Shown: positions 1 to 30,870 of the stretch, one piece after another
How the letters are laid out: each line of letters opens with the position of its first letter
Position numbering within the stretch: the stretch's first letter is position 1
Source: Sciurus carolinensis
Taxonomy: Eukaryota; Chordata; Mammalia; Rodentia; Sciuridae
Assembly (NCBI RefSeq): GCF_902686445.1
Contig: NC_062216.1
Coordinates: forward strand, 10,437,084-10,501,083
Length of the DNA stretch: 64,000 nucleotides
Direction: 5' to 3'
Translations under genes and position numbers: made by a program
The notes under the pieces: model-generated
The model's database searches: none
What the model was told of the DNA's origin: nothing
What the model saw: only the letters and a program-made list of their open reading frames with translations

Positions 1-278
1 AAATAGCAGCAGACTTCTCAACCTAGACTCTAAAAGCTAGAAGGGCCTGGAACAACATATTTCAAGCTCTGAAAGAACATGGTTGCCAACCAAGAATACC
101 ATACCCAGCAAAACTAACCTTCAGATTTGAAGATGAAATCAAATCCTTCCATGATAAACAAAAGTTAAAAGAATTTACAAATAGAAAGCCTGCACTACAG
201 AATGTTCTCAACAAAATATTCCATGAGGAGGAAATGAAAGACAACAATGGAGATCAGCAAAGGGAGGAACTACCTTAG
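1..278 (+). pseudogene. L1 ORF1, C-terminal fragment
   Basis: The last part of the ORF1 nucleic-acid chaperone of the L1. The frame reading PAKLTFRFEDEIKSFHDKQK and then KPALQ leads to a TAG stop at 276-278, matching the conserved C-terminal domain of mammalian L1 ORF1p. Earlier bases carry a stop and a shift in this frame. The rest of the ORF is beyond the left edge. Confidence 0.75.
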
Positions 279-334
279 AGAAAAACCACTCAAAGGAGAA
301 ACCAAGCCAAATTAAAAACCAAAAATAAGCCCAA

Positions 335-3300
335 ATGACTGGGAATACAAATCATATCTCAATAATAACCCTGAACGTTAATGGCCTAAACTCATCAATC
401 AAAAGACATAGACTGGCAGAATGGATTAAAAAGAAAGACCCAACAATATGCTGCCTGCAAGAGACTCATCTCATAGAAAAAGACATCCACAGACTAAAGG
501 TGAAAGGATAAGAAAAAACCTACCATGCACATGGACTCAGTAAAAAAGCAGGGATTTCCATCCTTATATCAGATAAAGTGGACTTCAAGCCAAAGTTAAT
601 CAGAAGGGATAAAGAAGGACATTTCATACCGCTTAAGGGAACCATAAATCAGGAAGACATAACAATAGTAAATATTTATGCCCCAAACAATGGTGCATCC
701 CCGTACATCAAACAAATCCTCAATTTCAGGAATCAAATAGACCACAATAATTCTGGGTGACTTTAATGCACTGCTGTCACTACTAGACAGATCTTCCAAA
801 CAAAAACCAACCAAAGAAACCATAGAACTCAATAACACAATCAATAACCTAGACTTAATAGACATATATAGACTATTCCATCCATCAATGAGCGGATTCA
901 CTTTCTTCTCAGCAGCACATGAACCTTCTCGAAAACAGACCATATGTTATGCCACAAAGCAGCCCTTAGGAAATGCAAAAAAATAGATACTGCCTTGTGT
1001 TCTATCACATCATAATGGACTGAGACTAGAAATCAATGACAAAATAAAAAACAAATTACACATGGAGACTAAATAATATGCTATTGAATGAAACATGGAT
1101 AAAAAAAAACATCAGGGAGGAGATAAAAAAATTCTTCAAGGTCAATGAGAACGACGATACAACATATCAAAATCTCTGGGACACTCTGAAAGCGGTACTA
1201 AGAGGAAAATTCACTGCATGGAGCGCATTCCAGAAAAGAATGAAAAGTCAACAACTAAATGACCTAACATTACAGCTCAAAGCCCTAGAAAAAGAAGAAC
1301 AGAATAACAGCAAAAGTAGAAGACAGAGAATAATTAAAATCAGAGCTGAAATCAATGAAATTGAAATAAAAGAAACAATTCAAAAAATTGACAAAACAAA
1401 AAGTTGGTTCTTTGAAAAAGTAAACAAAATAGACAAACCCTTAGCCATACTAACAAAGAGAAGGAGAGAGAAAACTCAAATTACTAAAATTCATGATGAA
1501 AAAGGAAATATCACGACAGACACCACCGAGATACAGAACATAATGAGAAGATACTTCGAAAATCTGTATTCCAACAAAATAGAAATTACCGAAGACATTG
1601 ACAAATTTCTAGAGACATATGCTCCTCCCAAACTGAACCAGGAGGACATACACAGTTTAAACAGATCAATATCAAGCAATGAAACAGAAGAAGCCATTAA
1701 AAACCTACCATCCAAGAAAAGCCCAGAACCAGACAGACTCAGCCAAGTTCTACAAGACCTTCAAAGAAGAACTCATTCCAATACTTCTCAAAGTATTCCA
1801 GGAAATAGAAAAGGAGAGTACCCTACCAAACTCATTCTATGAAGCTAATATCACCCTCATACCCAAACCAGGAAAAGACACATCAAGGAAAGAACATTTT
1901 AGACCAATATCCTTGATGAATATAGATGCAAAGATCCTTAACAAAATATTGGCAAACCGTATCCAAAAACATATTAAGAAAATTGTGCATCATGATCAAG
2001 TGTGGTTCATCCCTGGAATGCAAGGATGGTTTAACATCCATAAATCAATAAACATAATCTATCATATCAATAGACTTAAGGATAAGAATCATATGGTTAT
2101 TCCAATTGACGCAGAAAAAGTGTTCGACAAAATACAGCACCCCTTCATGCTCAAAACACTAGAAAAAATAGGGATAGTAGGAACATACCTGAACATTGTA
2201 AAGGTTATTTATGCTAAGCCCATGGCCAACATCATTCTTAATGGAGAAAAACTGAAACCATTCCCTTTAAAAACGGGAACAAGACAGGGATGTCCTCTTT
2301 CACCACTTCTATTCAACATTGTTCTGGAAACTCTAGCCAGAGCAATTAGGCAGACCAAAGAAATTAAAGGGATACGAATAGGAAAAGAGGAACTTAAGCT
2401 GTCACTATTTGCGGATGACATGATTCTATATTTAGAGGATCCAAAAACCTCCTCCAGAAAACTTCTAGACCTCATCAATGAATTCAGCAAAATAGCAGGC
2501 TATAAAATCAACACGCATAAATCTAAAGCATTTTTATACACAAGCGACGAAACAGCTGAAAGGGAAATGAGGAAAACAACTCCATTTGCAATAGCCTCAA
2601 AAAAAATAAAATACTTGGGAATCAATCTAACCAAACAGGCAAAAGATCTCTACAATGAAAACTACAAAACATTGAAGAAAGAAATTGAGGAGGACCTTAG
2701 AAGATGGAAAGCTCTCCCATGTTCTTGGATAGGCAGAATTAATATTGTCAAAATGGCCGTACTACCAAAAGTGCTATACAGATTCAATGCAATTCCAATT
2801 AAAATCCCAATGACGTACCTTACAGAAATAGAGCAAGCAATCATGAAATTCATCTGGAAGAATAAGAAACCCAGAATAGCTAAAGCAATTCTTAGCAGGA
2901 AGAATGAAACAGGGGGTATTGCATTACCAGAATTTCAACTATACTACAAAGCAACAGTAACAAAAACAGCATGGTATTGGTACCAAAATAGACAGGTAGA
3001 TCAATGATACAGAATAGAGGACACAGACACAAACCCAAATAAATACAATTTTCTCATACGAGACAAAGGTGCCAAAAATATGCAATGGAGAAAAGATAGC
3101 CTCTTCAACAAATGGTGCTGGGAAAACTGGACATCCATATGCAACAGAAGGAACCTAAACCCCTATCTCTCACCCTGCACAAAACTCAACTCACAATGGA
3201 TCAAGGACCTTGAAATCAGACCAGAGATCCTTCATCTTATAGAAGAAAAAGTAGGTCCAAATCTTCAACTTGTTGGCTTAGGATCAGACTTCCTTAACAG

Positions 3301-4132
3301 GACTCCCATAGCACAAGAAAGAAAAGCAAGAATCAATAACTGGGATAGATTCAAACTAAATAGCTTTGTCTCAGCAAAGGAAACTATCAGCAATGTGAAG
3401 AGAGAGCCTACAGAGTGAGAGAATATCTTTGCCACTCATATTTCAGATAGAGCACTAATTTCCAGAATATATAAAGAACTCAAAAAACTCTACACCAAGA
3501 ATACAAATAACCCAATCCACAAATGGGCTAAGGATATGAACAGACGCTTCACAGAAGATCTATAAGCAATCAACAAACATAGGAAAAAATGTTCAACATC
3601 TCTAGTAAGAAGAGAAATGCAAATCAAAACTACCCTAAGATTCCATCTCACCCCAATTAGAATGGCGATTATCAAGACTACAAGCAACAATAGGAGTCGG
3701 AGAGGATGTGGGGAAAAAGGTACACTCACACATTTCTGGTGGGGCTGCAAATTAGTGCAGCCACTCTGGAAAGCAGTGTGGAGATTCCTTAGAAAACTTG
3801 GAATGGAACCACCATTTGACCCAGCTATCCCACTCCTCGGCCTATACCCAAAGGACTTAAAATCAGCATACCACAGAGATACAGCCACATCAATGTTCAT
3901 AGCTGCTCAATTCACAATAGGCAGATTGTGGAACCAACCTAGATGTCCTTCAATTGATGAATGGATAAAGAAACTGTGATATATATATACAATGGAATAT
4001 TACTCAGCCATAAAGAATAATAAAATTATGGCATTTGCAGGCAAATGGATGAAATTGGAGAATATCATGCTAAGTGAGATAAGCCAATCTCAAAAAACCA
4101 AAGGACGAATGATCTCGCTCATAAGCAGATGA
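335..4132 (+). pseudogene. L1 ORF2 (endonuclease-reverse transcriptase), disrupted
   Basis: ORF2 starts at ATG 335 (MTGNTNHISIITLNVNGL) and runs to about 4132, 3.8 kb, the usual size. Order: apurinic-like endonuclease, reverse transcriptase with 'RQGCPLSP' near 2283 and the catalytic FADD near 2408-2419, then the Cys-rich C-terminal part with HFWWGC near 3730. It is broken by a stop at about 508, frameshifts near 750 and 1720, and TGA or TAA stops near 3005, 3416, 3563 and 3976; three of these replace a conserved Trp by TGA. The longest open piece is 1679-3007, covering the RT. No activity is expected. Confidence 0.9.
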
Positions 4133-5228
4133 TGACACATAATGGGGAGTGGGAGGGGGGTAAGAATGGAGGAAGGAGGGACTGTATAGAGGGAAAAGAA
4201 GGGTGGGAGGGGTGGGGGGGAAGGAAAAAATAACAGAATGAATCAAACATTACCCTATGTAAATATATGATTACGCAAATGGTATGCTGTTACTCCATGT
4301 ACAAACAGAAACGACATGTACCCCATTTGTTTACAATAAAAATAAATTTAAAAAAATAAAGAATTGGATTCAATTAGAATATGTAGCATTTAGTATACTG
4401 ACTATAATGAACGCAAAATTTATCGCTAATCTTCTAATGAGGACTCACACATATGTCAACTGTATAAAAGAGAATTCAATCTAAGGCTTCTCATATACAA
4501 AACTACCAGTTACGTTACTTATACCAATTCAGATGTGTCAGAAAAGGCATTTTGTCAAATGAATGTTTTCTATCTTCATTGAGGGTACTTTACTTTTATT
4601 CATTATTGCTTACAGATAATATTGCCTTGTTACTGAGAGTATGATCTGCAGATCACCAACATTCAGCATCACCCAAGGGCTTACTAAGAATGCAGAATCT
4701 CAGGTCCCACTCTATACCTACTGAATCACAGTCTGCATTTTAACATTCATATGGATGTTTAAAAAACATTAGACTACTGTGTGGTGGAAGCAGGTTTGAT
4801 TTTGGCATTCCTCATATCCAATTTATCTATCATTTCATATAAAATATAGGCTGAATATCCCTTATCTGAAGTGCTTGGGACCAGAAGTATTTCAGATTTC
4901 ATATTCTTTTGAATTCTGGAATATTTGTATAGACTCTACTTGTTGAGCATCCCTAATCTAAAAATCTAAAATCAAATGCTCTAAAATCTAAAATTTTTCA
5001 GATATTACTGTTTACTGTAAAAAGTTTCAGATTTTGGAGTATTTCAGATTTTAGATTAGGTTTGCTTAACCTATATAGGAAAATAGTTGGTTCACTACTA
5101 TCAAAATTATTAGTCAGCAAATTTTCTAACTGATCCCTTTGTAAATATGTGTGATTGACTAGGATTATGGCCCATGACTGAATCCCCATAGTTTGCTGTT
5201 CATTCTCTAGAGGTGGCATAGTACTTGG

Positions 5229-5460
5229 GTCAGGCACAGTAGCACACATCTGTAATTTGAGCAATTTGTGATACTAAGGCAGGAGGATTGCAAGTTTGAG
5301 AGAAGCCTCAGCAACTCTGTGAGGCCCTAAGCATCTTAGTGAGATCCTGTCTCAAAATAAAAAGAACTAGGGAAGTAGCTTGGTGGTAAAGTGGCCCTGG
5401 GTTCAATCCCTGGTACCAAAAAAAAAAAAAACCAAAAACAAACAAACAACAAAAAAAAAA
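5229..5460 (+). mobile_element. B1+ID composite SINE
   Basis: A B1-like half ('GGCACAGTAGCACACATCTGT', 'AGGCAGGAGGATTGCAAGTTTGAG') joined to an ID-like half ('TGGGTTCAATCCCTGGTACC') with an A-rich tail. This two-part plan is that of the B1-dID/MEN SINEs described from squirrels. Sequence decay marks it as older than the clean ID copies elsewhere. Confidence 0.85.
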
Positions 5461-5621
5461 ACTTTAAATTTCAAAAGTGGCATAGAACTCAAAAGATTTG
5501 AATAGAACTATTCAAAGTGTGGTTACTGGTGTTTAATCTGCTGTCTATTCATGAGTTATATACAGAAGAAAATGTTATGAAATTCATCTTTCTAATCCAG
5601 ATTAGGTATATTAACAATAAA

Positions 5622-5668
5622 CCTAACAACATGTATCCCATTTGTTTACAATAAAAAAATAACTAAAT
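5622..5668 (+). mobile_element. Extremely 5'-truncated L1 tail
   Basis: About 45 bases match the last bases of the L1 at 4312-4350: 'ACATGTATCCCATTTGTTTACA' type sequence followed by an A-rich tail. It looks like an L1 insertion aborted soon after target-primed reverse transcription began. Confidence 0.6.
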
Positions 5669-5756
5669 AAATCTAGCCTGTCTTGTTAAAACTTTAAAAA
5701 TCAATATGTAGGGTTAAAGTGTTTACATAATTCAAAATGGAGAATCACTAATTTTT

Positions 5757-6800
5757 TGTTGAGGTATAATTCATATATCACTCTCACTCTTTAAAATCAT
5801 ACAACTCTGGTTTTTTTGTATACACACCAAAATTGTTCACCACCATTACGTAATTCCAGAACATTTTCATCACCCTGTATCCATTTGTATACATTCTCAA
5901 TTTCTTCTTCCTCACTCCCTGTAAACCAAGAATCTACTTGGTCTCTGTAGATTTGCCTATTCTGGTCCTTTCGTGTATGAACAACTCGAGGTGTTTTGAG
6001 ACTGGCTTAGTTCAATCAGCATGATGTTTTCAAGGTCTCCTGTGCTACGGCATGTATTAGTACTTCATTCCTTTCCTTGGTTGAGTGATGAATACTGCAT
6101 CGTTATCATACGGATATGCTTCATTCACCCCTCGCTGATAACATGTTTATACTTACTTGGCTATTAGGAGCAATGCTATTATAAACCTTCCCATACACAG
6201 TTTTGTGTGGACATATGCTTTCATTTCTCTTGGGTATATACCCAGGATAATCGCTGGGTCACAGGATAATAATTCAGCTTTTTGAGAAACTGCCACTGTA
6301 TTCCACAGCAGCTGCATCAGTTTACATTCCTACCACAAATGCGCCAGGGTTCCAACTTCCTCCACATTGTCGACAACACTTATTTTCCTTTTTAAGACAG
6401 TCTTCCTAGTGTGTGTGCAGTGACATTTCACAGTGCTTTTGGTTTGCACCTTCTCTGATAACTAAATGGTGAGCATCTTTTTACATTCTTATCAACTATT
6501 TATATTTCTTTTCTGAAGAAATGTCTTCTGGAATCTTAGGCCCATTTTTAAACTCTTTTTACTGTTGTAAGAATTCTTTTTATACACTGGATACTAGACC
6601 CTTAGTAGAGAAAAGAATTGCAAAATTTTTCTCTCATTTTGTGGGCTGTCTTGGTAATTCCCTTTTTAGTTATACTTATCAGTTATGCCAAGTATTAACT
6701 ACCTACACGCATGTGGTCAATGACCATATACAATTTCTGTACCTTTTTAAAACTTATATTTTGTTTATATCAACCATATTCATTGAAATATGATTTTGTA
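5757..6800 (-). mobile_element. Old L1 fragment, antisense
   Basis: Read on the minus strand it gives decayed L1 ORF2 C-terminal text (revcomp near 6230-6180 reads like YIPREMKAYVHTKLCMGRFIIA) and 3' UTR. It is clearly more diverged than the L1 at 1-4360, so it is an L1M-age copy. The right limit is soft. Confidence 0.7.
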
Positions 6801-6840
6801 TTAGTTGAATCTAATAAAAATTTGATCTTGTATGTTATTT

Positions 6841-6925
6841 TATTTAGTCAGTAGCAGGAATTGAACCCAGGGCCTGTGCATGCCAGGCAAGTACTCTTTA
6901 ACACTGAACTACACCCCAACCCTTA
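6841..6925 (-). mobile_element. ID-like SINE, antisense
   Basis: The plus strand shows the reverse of the ID B-box region ('GGAATTGAACCCAGGGCCTG') and 'GCCAGGCAAGTACTCT', ending 'CCCCAACCC'. Single tRNA-derived unit, moderately decayed. Confidence 0.8.
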
Positions 6926-7228
6926 TTTCCCAATTTTGATTTTCCATTTCATTTTTCTAGCAATCCATTTTCATTTTATTTTATATAGTATTGGTCTGTG
7001 ATATATTAAACTACTCCTTTACCATAGATAGCTTAAAAAATGCTGGTCTAGAATGTTGAGTATCTAGTATTTTTTCCCATGCCAACACTTGACTTAGCCT
7101 GATTTTGACAGTATTAATGTAAGTATTTTGCCAACATTCTTCCTTTGGTTCAATAGCCAGTATTTCCCAGCTCTGGGAAAGCTAAGAATCCAAGGTTCAA
7201 AGTCAGGATCCAATTTATGTTTTCTTAC

Positions 7229-26929
<19,701 letters not shown>

Positions 26930-27458
26930 CTTAATTGAACCTAAAAGCAATGAAGTCAATTCTAGTAAACAAATTCATCAAATGAGCATATCAATCACTG
27001 TCAAAATTAAACTTCAAAAGTCTGAAAAAGTTTTCAGGTAAGCAATGATCTAGAAAAATCCAACAAAAAGATTTTTTTTTTTTAAATCATGAATTTTAAA
27101 AGGCAAATTACTTTAATAAAGGTTTAAACCATGAATTTTAAAGAGAGAATATTACACCACGGTAGGAAATAGAGATCATGTTTCAAGCTGGAACCTACCA
27201 AGTAGAAAAGTTTTTACTCTAATTCATGGCACTTTCTCCCTTAAGTCATCTGATTAATTCATAAAATTTAAACACCCTAGGCCTTCCCTGACAGTGCTCT
27301 TTCCACCCTTCCCACTGTTTAGTTCTCTGCTTCCATTGCACCGTATACTCCTTTAATAATCCATTTATCCCATTTCCTGTTAACCATCCCAACAGCCTAT
27401 GCGTTCGCTCAGGGCAGAGACCGACCGTCATTTTTCATCAGAGCCCGGTAAGGAACTG

Positions 27459-27615
27459 AGTGAAGCTGGCCCACCGACTCGGGAGGCTGAAGCAAGAGGA
27501 TCTCAAGTTGGAGGCCAGACTGGGCAAATGAGCGAGGTTCTCCGCTCATTTAGACCCTGTCTCAAATTCCTGTTAAAATTTAGAGGACTGGAGGTGAGGC
27601 TCGGAGGTAAAGCGC
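27459..27615 (+). mobile_element. B1+ID composite SINE at the edge of the ESCO2 CpG island
   Basis: 'GACTCGGGAGGCTGAAGCAA', 'GACCCTGTCTCAAATTCC' and a decayed ID half 'GGTGAGGCTCGGAGGTAAAG'. It lies in ESCO2 intron 1, abutting the CpG-rich block. Confidence 0.75.
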
Positions 27616-28195
27616 CCCGCGGCCAAGCCCCACAGCCGAGGGCGGGGTGGGGCGAAGCGCGGTCCTCCCGCGTCTGCGGGCCGAGAACCCGGGCAAGCCA
27701 CGCGCCCCGGCTTCCAGGCCCCGACCCCGCGAGTGCTGCGTGCGACCTCTGCAGCGGAGGTCTCGGGGTTGCGTGAGGCTCCCTGCCTCCCCTTCCTCTG
27801 CACCAGGCAGAGCCACCCCCCCAATTACACCTGCGAGACGCGAGAGCCGGAAGACAGAAGAACCGAGTCCGCGGACGCACGCCCGGTGCGCTCCAAGAAG
27901 CGCCGCTCCGGGGCCGAGCGCGGAAAGGTAAGCAAGCCCTCTCCGCGTCCTGCCCCGCAACGCCACCGAAAACGCAGGCGTCGCAAGAGGGAGGCCGGCG
28001 CCCGCCGGCGCGGAGAACGCCGGGGCCTCCGGCCTCCAGCCCGCCGACCCGCCCGGCCCAGAGCGAAGGCTCTTCGACATTCACCCCGGTGTTCCGTAGA
28101 GCTCCCGGCTCTCCTTCAGCCGCTACCCTCGCAGCGGGGACCCGCGCCCAAGCCCGGAGACCTCTCCTCAGCCCGGCAGTGGTCCCAGGAGCGCA

Positions 28196-28201
28196 TTCAA
28201 A
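28196..28201 (-). promoter_or_regulatory. CHR-like element TTTGAA
   Basis: Minus strand 'GTTAATTTGAATGCG'. Six bases alone are weak evidence; the CpG promoter context and the CCAAT box 77 bases upstream raise it. Confidence 0.45.
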
Positions 28202-28277
28202 TTAACGCGCGCCCGTGCAGCAGCCGCTGCTGCGTTCCGATTCGTCGCCGCTCAGCGCCGCCAGGACCGGCTCGATG

Positions 28278-28282
28278 ATTGG
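28278..28282 (-). promoter_or_regulatory. CCAAT box (NF-Y)
   Basis: Plus strand 'GATGATTGGTCGCTC' gives CCAATCA on the minus strand, a good NF-Y core. Confidence 0.5.
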
Positions 28283-28431
28283 TCGCTCTCTAGCCCTCGC
28301 CCCGCCCGCCAAGGAGGCTGTCTCCGGGATTCTCCCGCCCTTGGGAAGCAAAGCGCTCTCCTCTCAGGGAAACCACGCCTCCCTCAATCCCTTGAGGCAA
28401 CGGGGCGTTCCATTTTCGGGCCTCAGCGAGA

Positions 28432-28452
28432 TGCATTGTGGGAGTTGTAGTT
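28432..28452 (-). promoter_or_regulatory. ZNF143/THAP11 (SBS) motif
   Basis: Minus strand 'ACTACAACTCCCACAATGCA' fits the Staf/ZNF143 consensus ACTACAAYTCCCAGMATGC except at one or two places. Typical of housekeeping bidirectional CpG promoters. Confidence 0.7.
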
Positions 28453-28455
28453 TTA

Positions 28456-30239
28456 GACCCGTTGAGCGCGATGTTAAAAAAAAAAATCCTGGGGTTACTT
28501 AGTGGAAGTAGCTTTTGTAATCGCTCCAAGATTTGAGGCACATATTTTTCGCACTTGAAGTTTGAGCATTAGTTTTACCTTTTTTAAAATTAGTAAAAGT
28601 CGAGGTTCCTATTTCACTTTTTTATTCAAGTTAAATTTACAAAATCCGATCAAGGTATGAATATCTACTTCCCAGGCATTCTTAAATGTTTGTGTCATTA
28701 GTTCGTAAACTTAGTTAAGTAATGTGAAGAATTGTCAAAAAGCAAAATTACAAGAAATTTAATTATGAATTTTACTGACTTTTATTCATGATTCATGAAT
28801 TGGGCAGCCTCCATCCTACAAAATAGAATGAAGACTATCATTGGGTAGTAGCAGAATAATGGGTTTTGAAAGGTAAAAACAAGGATATAGAACAAGAGGA
28901 AAATACTGGTGAACACCAGGTTACCTCAAGTTCTTTTTTGTAAGGGTTAAAGTAGAGGGAACATTCTTTATGCAGAATCAGGTAGAAGGGCTCTCCTGTT
29001 TTCAGGAAAGACTCCTGTGTTTTGAGATCTGCTTCCTTAAAGCTTCAGTTCCGGTGGCATTTAGCACGTGTAACTTCATTTTGGCTTGATACCGTCTTTT
29101 GGGGCCTAGTGAAGAAGCTTAGCCCAAAACAATGGCCTTTCAGAATTTTTGCTTATATGAGAATAAATTTAATCAAATCAAAACTGAATTCTATGGGTGC
29201 TTTACATAAATGATTATCCCCACTTAAAGTAAGAGGACTTCTGAGGTTCAGAGGTTTGGAATTTGCCCAATCTCATAGGTAACAGATGACAGACTTTAGA
29301 TTTAAATGCAGAATAATCTAAGTCCAAACCTCAGGAGGCAATATGAGTATCAATAACAATTCATTTGAGTGATCACCACATTCTAAACTCTTGATCCCTA
29401 TTAACTTATTTAAACCCTAGCAAAATATCCCTAGTTAATTACTCTGTTATAATCACATTTATTTGGAAGATGAAAGTGAAGCACAGAGTTTAACATGCCC
29501 AACATGCACCTTACAAGTAGTCGAGCTAGAAAGAGATTTGAAGTTAAGTTGTTAAATTATCTTTTTCAAAGCCTAGAGGAATTTATTCAGGACAGTTGTG
29601 AGAGGTTATGCTCTGTGGCAGAGAGATTGAGCTCAATTCCAAATATAGCATGAGCTGTATCCATTATGGGCAAGTGAGAGTTTATAGCCAATACGCAGGG
29701 TGGAGGTCAGCGGACAGAAAATTACTAACAGGGCACATCAGAGGTAGGGAGGATTGTGGCCAAACTGCCCTAATAGGATTCTTGCTCTAGACAGGCCTGG
29801 GTGATCAGAGATCATCTGGGAGATGGTGGAGGATGAGGAACCCGATCCAACTTTGGGAATGGGGGCCAGGAAGTTCCGAATAAACTGACTTAAAAAGAGG
29901 TCTTTTCTAAATCTGGATTTTGTAAGGAAGTGCACAGATGGGCTACCAGGATTCAGAAATTTAAAGTTTGGCGAAGGAATGTGGGTTCATTTAAAATGCA
30001 ATGAACTCCTATTAGGCACCAAGCTGTGTGATCAGCATAGTGACCCCTTGCTGTGAAAAAAAGGCAGTTTCTGCTTTCGTGGAGTCCAGGGCGGCAGATA
30101 AAATCCATAACTATTCCTCTAGACACGCCTGCGCACCGGATGTAAGCTCTGAAAATAAGCTCTGTCAATAGCCTTTTTCCTTTACGACTTTAAGGACGAC
30201 AGAGTTTTCCAAGCACAAGTTTTTCTGGCTCCCTCCTCT
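28456..30239. other. Intergenic spacer between ESCO2 and CCDC25 promoters
   Basis: AT-rich, no coding signal. MIR-like stretches near 29225-29340 and 29370-29500. Bases 29590-29950 resemble a degenerate LTR-like repeat that I cannot assign. The CpG density drops sharply at both ends. Confidence 0.6.
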
Positions 30240-30870
30240 CTTCCTCTACTCTTCGGTGACTGGCACCCCGTTGATACGGCGACGCCGCGCCAGGATTAAA
30301 GATGGCGCCGACAGGACGGCGTTGTGACGCGACCTTACGTCCGCCGGAAGTGCGCGCAGGAGTTCCGGGGAGCAGGCGGGCGCCGCGCTTCTGGTGTCCT
30401 GAGCTTCGGGCTTTGAGTCCTGCTGCAGGGCACTGGGGTGGTCGCACAGGCGTCGGGATCATGGTGTTCTACTTTACCAGCAGCAGCGGTGAGTGGGCGC
30501 CGCGCCTTCGCGGGTCCCTGCGGGCAGCTGGCTGTGGAGGTCGCCGCTTGCTTGGACCTGGTTCTGTGGCGCCTGCTCGGCGACGGCGCCTCTTCCCGCG
30601 CCCCTTAGGTTCCCCTGAGCGTCGGTCCCTCCGGCTGCCCTGCAGTCCCCGGGCGTCGCCTGGTCAGGGCCTGGAGGGCGCGGAGAGGGTGTGCCCTGGC
30701 CATCTTTGCGTCCCGAAATCGTTCTCCTCCCTCAGTCCGAGACCTCCCGTGCGCCCCGGAATTGGGCAGAGTTCGGAGGCACCCGCACGCCCTCCGCACC
30801 CCGAGCCCCTCCGTGCTCCTGCGGCCTCTGTCCTGGCCGCAGTCCGGCAGTTACTCACATTGAGGAAGGA
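30240..30870 (+). promoter_or_regulatory. CCDC25: CCDC25 CpG-rich promoter
   Basis: CpG-dense, TATA-less. A YY1-type 'AAGATGGCGCC' (30299-30309) and an ETS/GABP-type 'CCGGAAGTG' (30344-30352), plus CRE-like 'TTACGTCC' near 30336. YY1 'AAGATGGCG' motifs usually sit at or just after the start site, so transcription may begin around 30.28-30.36 kb (inference). Confidence 0.75.
30461..30488 (+). CDS. CCDC25: CCDC25 exon 1 coding part
   Basis: 28 nt, residues 1-9 plus one base (MVFYFTSSS), donor 'AGCG|GTGAGT'. The 5' UTR part of the exon lies in the CpG block to the left; an in-frame ATG stands at 30302. Confidence 0.95.

Larger units (their letters stand above)
1..4360 (+). mobile_element. LINE-1 element, ORFs broken, cut by window edge
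   Basis: A non-LTR retrotransposon in the orientation opposite to ESCO2, in its intron 10. It begins inside the end of ORF1, has a 56-bp spacer, then most of ORF2, a G-rich 3' UTR (about 4140-4225) and an A-rich tail with AATAAA-like blocks near 4335-4360. The ORF2 endonuclease (GDFNA near 760), reverse transcriptase (FADDMI near 2408-2425) and C-terminal region are recognisable. Frameshifts (near 750 and 1720) and stops show it cannot make intact protein. The 5' end and any left target duplication are outside the window, so full length cannot be judged. Confidence 0.95.
4361..7228 (-). other. ESCO2: ESCO2 intron 10 (part), repeat-filled
   Basis: Intronic sequence between the L1 and exon 10. 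It holds a B1+ID composite SINE (5229-5460), a tiny L1 3' tail (5622-5668), an old antisense L1 (about 5757-6800) and an antisense ID (6841-6925). I searched the minus strand for the final ESCO2 exon (the segment beginning NCFMFGCFLSTDE in human) and did not find it, so it should lie left of position 1. AT-rich single-copy sequence fills the rest. Confidence 0.75.
27600..28455 (-). promoter_or_regulatory. ESCO2: ESCO2 CpG-rich promoter and noncoding first exon region
   Basis: GC-rich, CpG-dense block upstream of the first coding exon. A good minus-strand donor 'CTCGCAG|GTGTAA' at 27831/27830 could end the noncoding exon 1 (inference). Upstream on the minus strand are a CHR-like TTTGAA (28201-28196), a CCAAT box (28282-28278) and a ZNF143 motif (28432-28452). 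CCAAT plus CHR is the usual layout of DREAM/MuvB cell-cycle genes, which fits S-phase ESCO2. No TATA box seen. Confidence 0.75.

Noticed and set aside
1679..3007. 442-residue ORF as a cellular gene
   Set aside because: It is the reverse transcriptase part of the L1 ORF2.
27900..27935. Plus-strand donor 'GGAAAG|GTAAGC' suggesting a divergent noncoding transcript
   Set aside because: A single donor motif with no acceptor or exon partner is too little.
27503..28278. Long overlapping ORFs on both strands in the GC-rich block
   Set aside because: Open frames are expected by chance in CpG islands; no family is recognisable and no splice pattern supports them.
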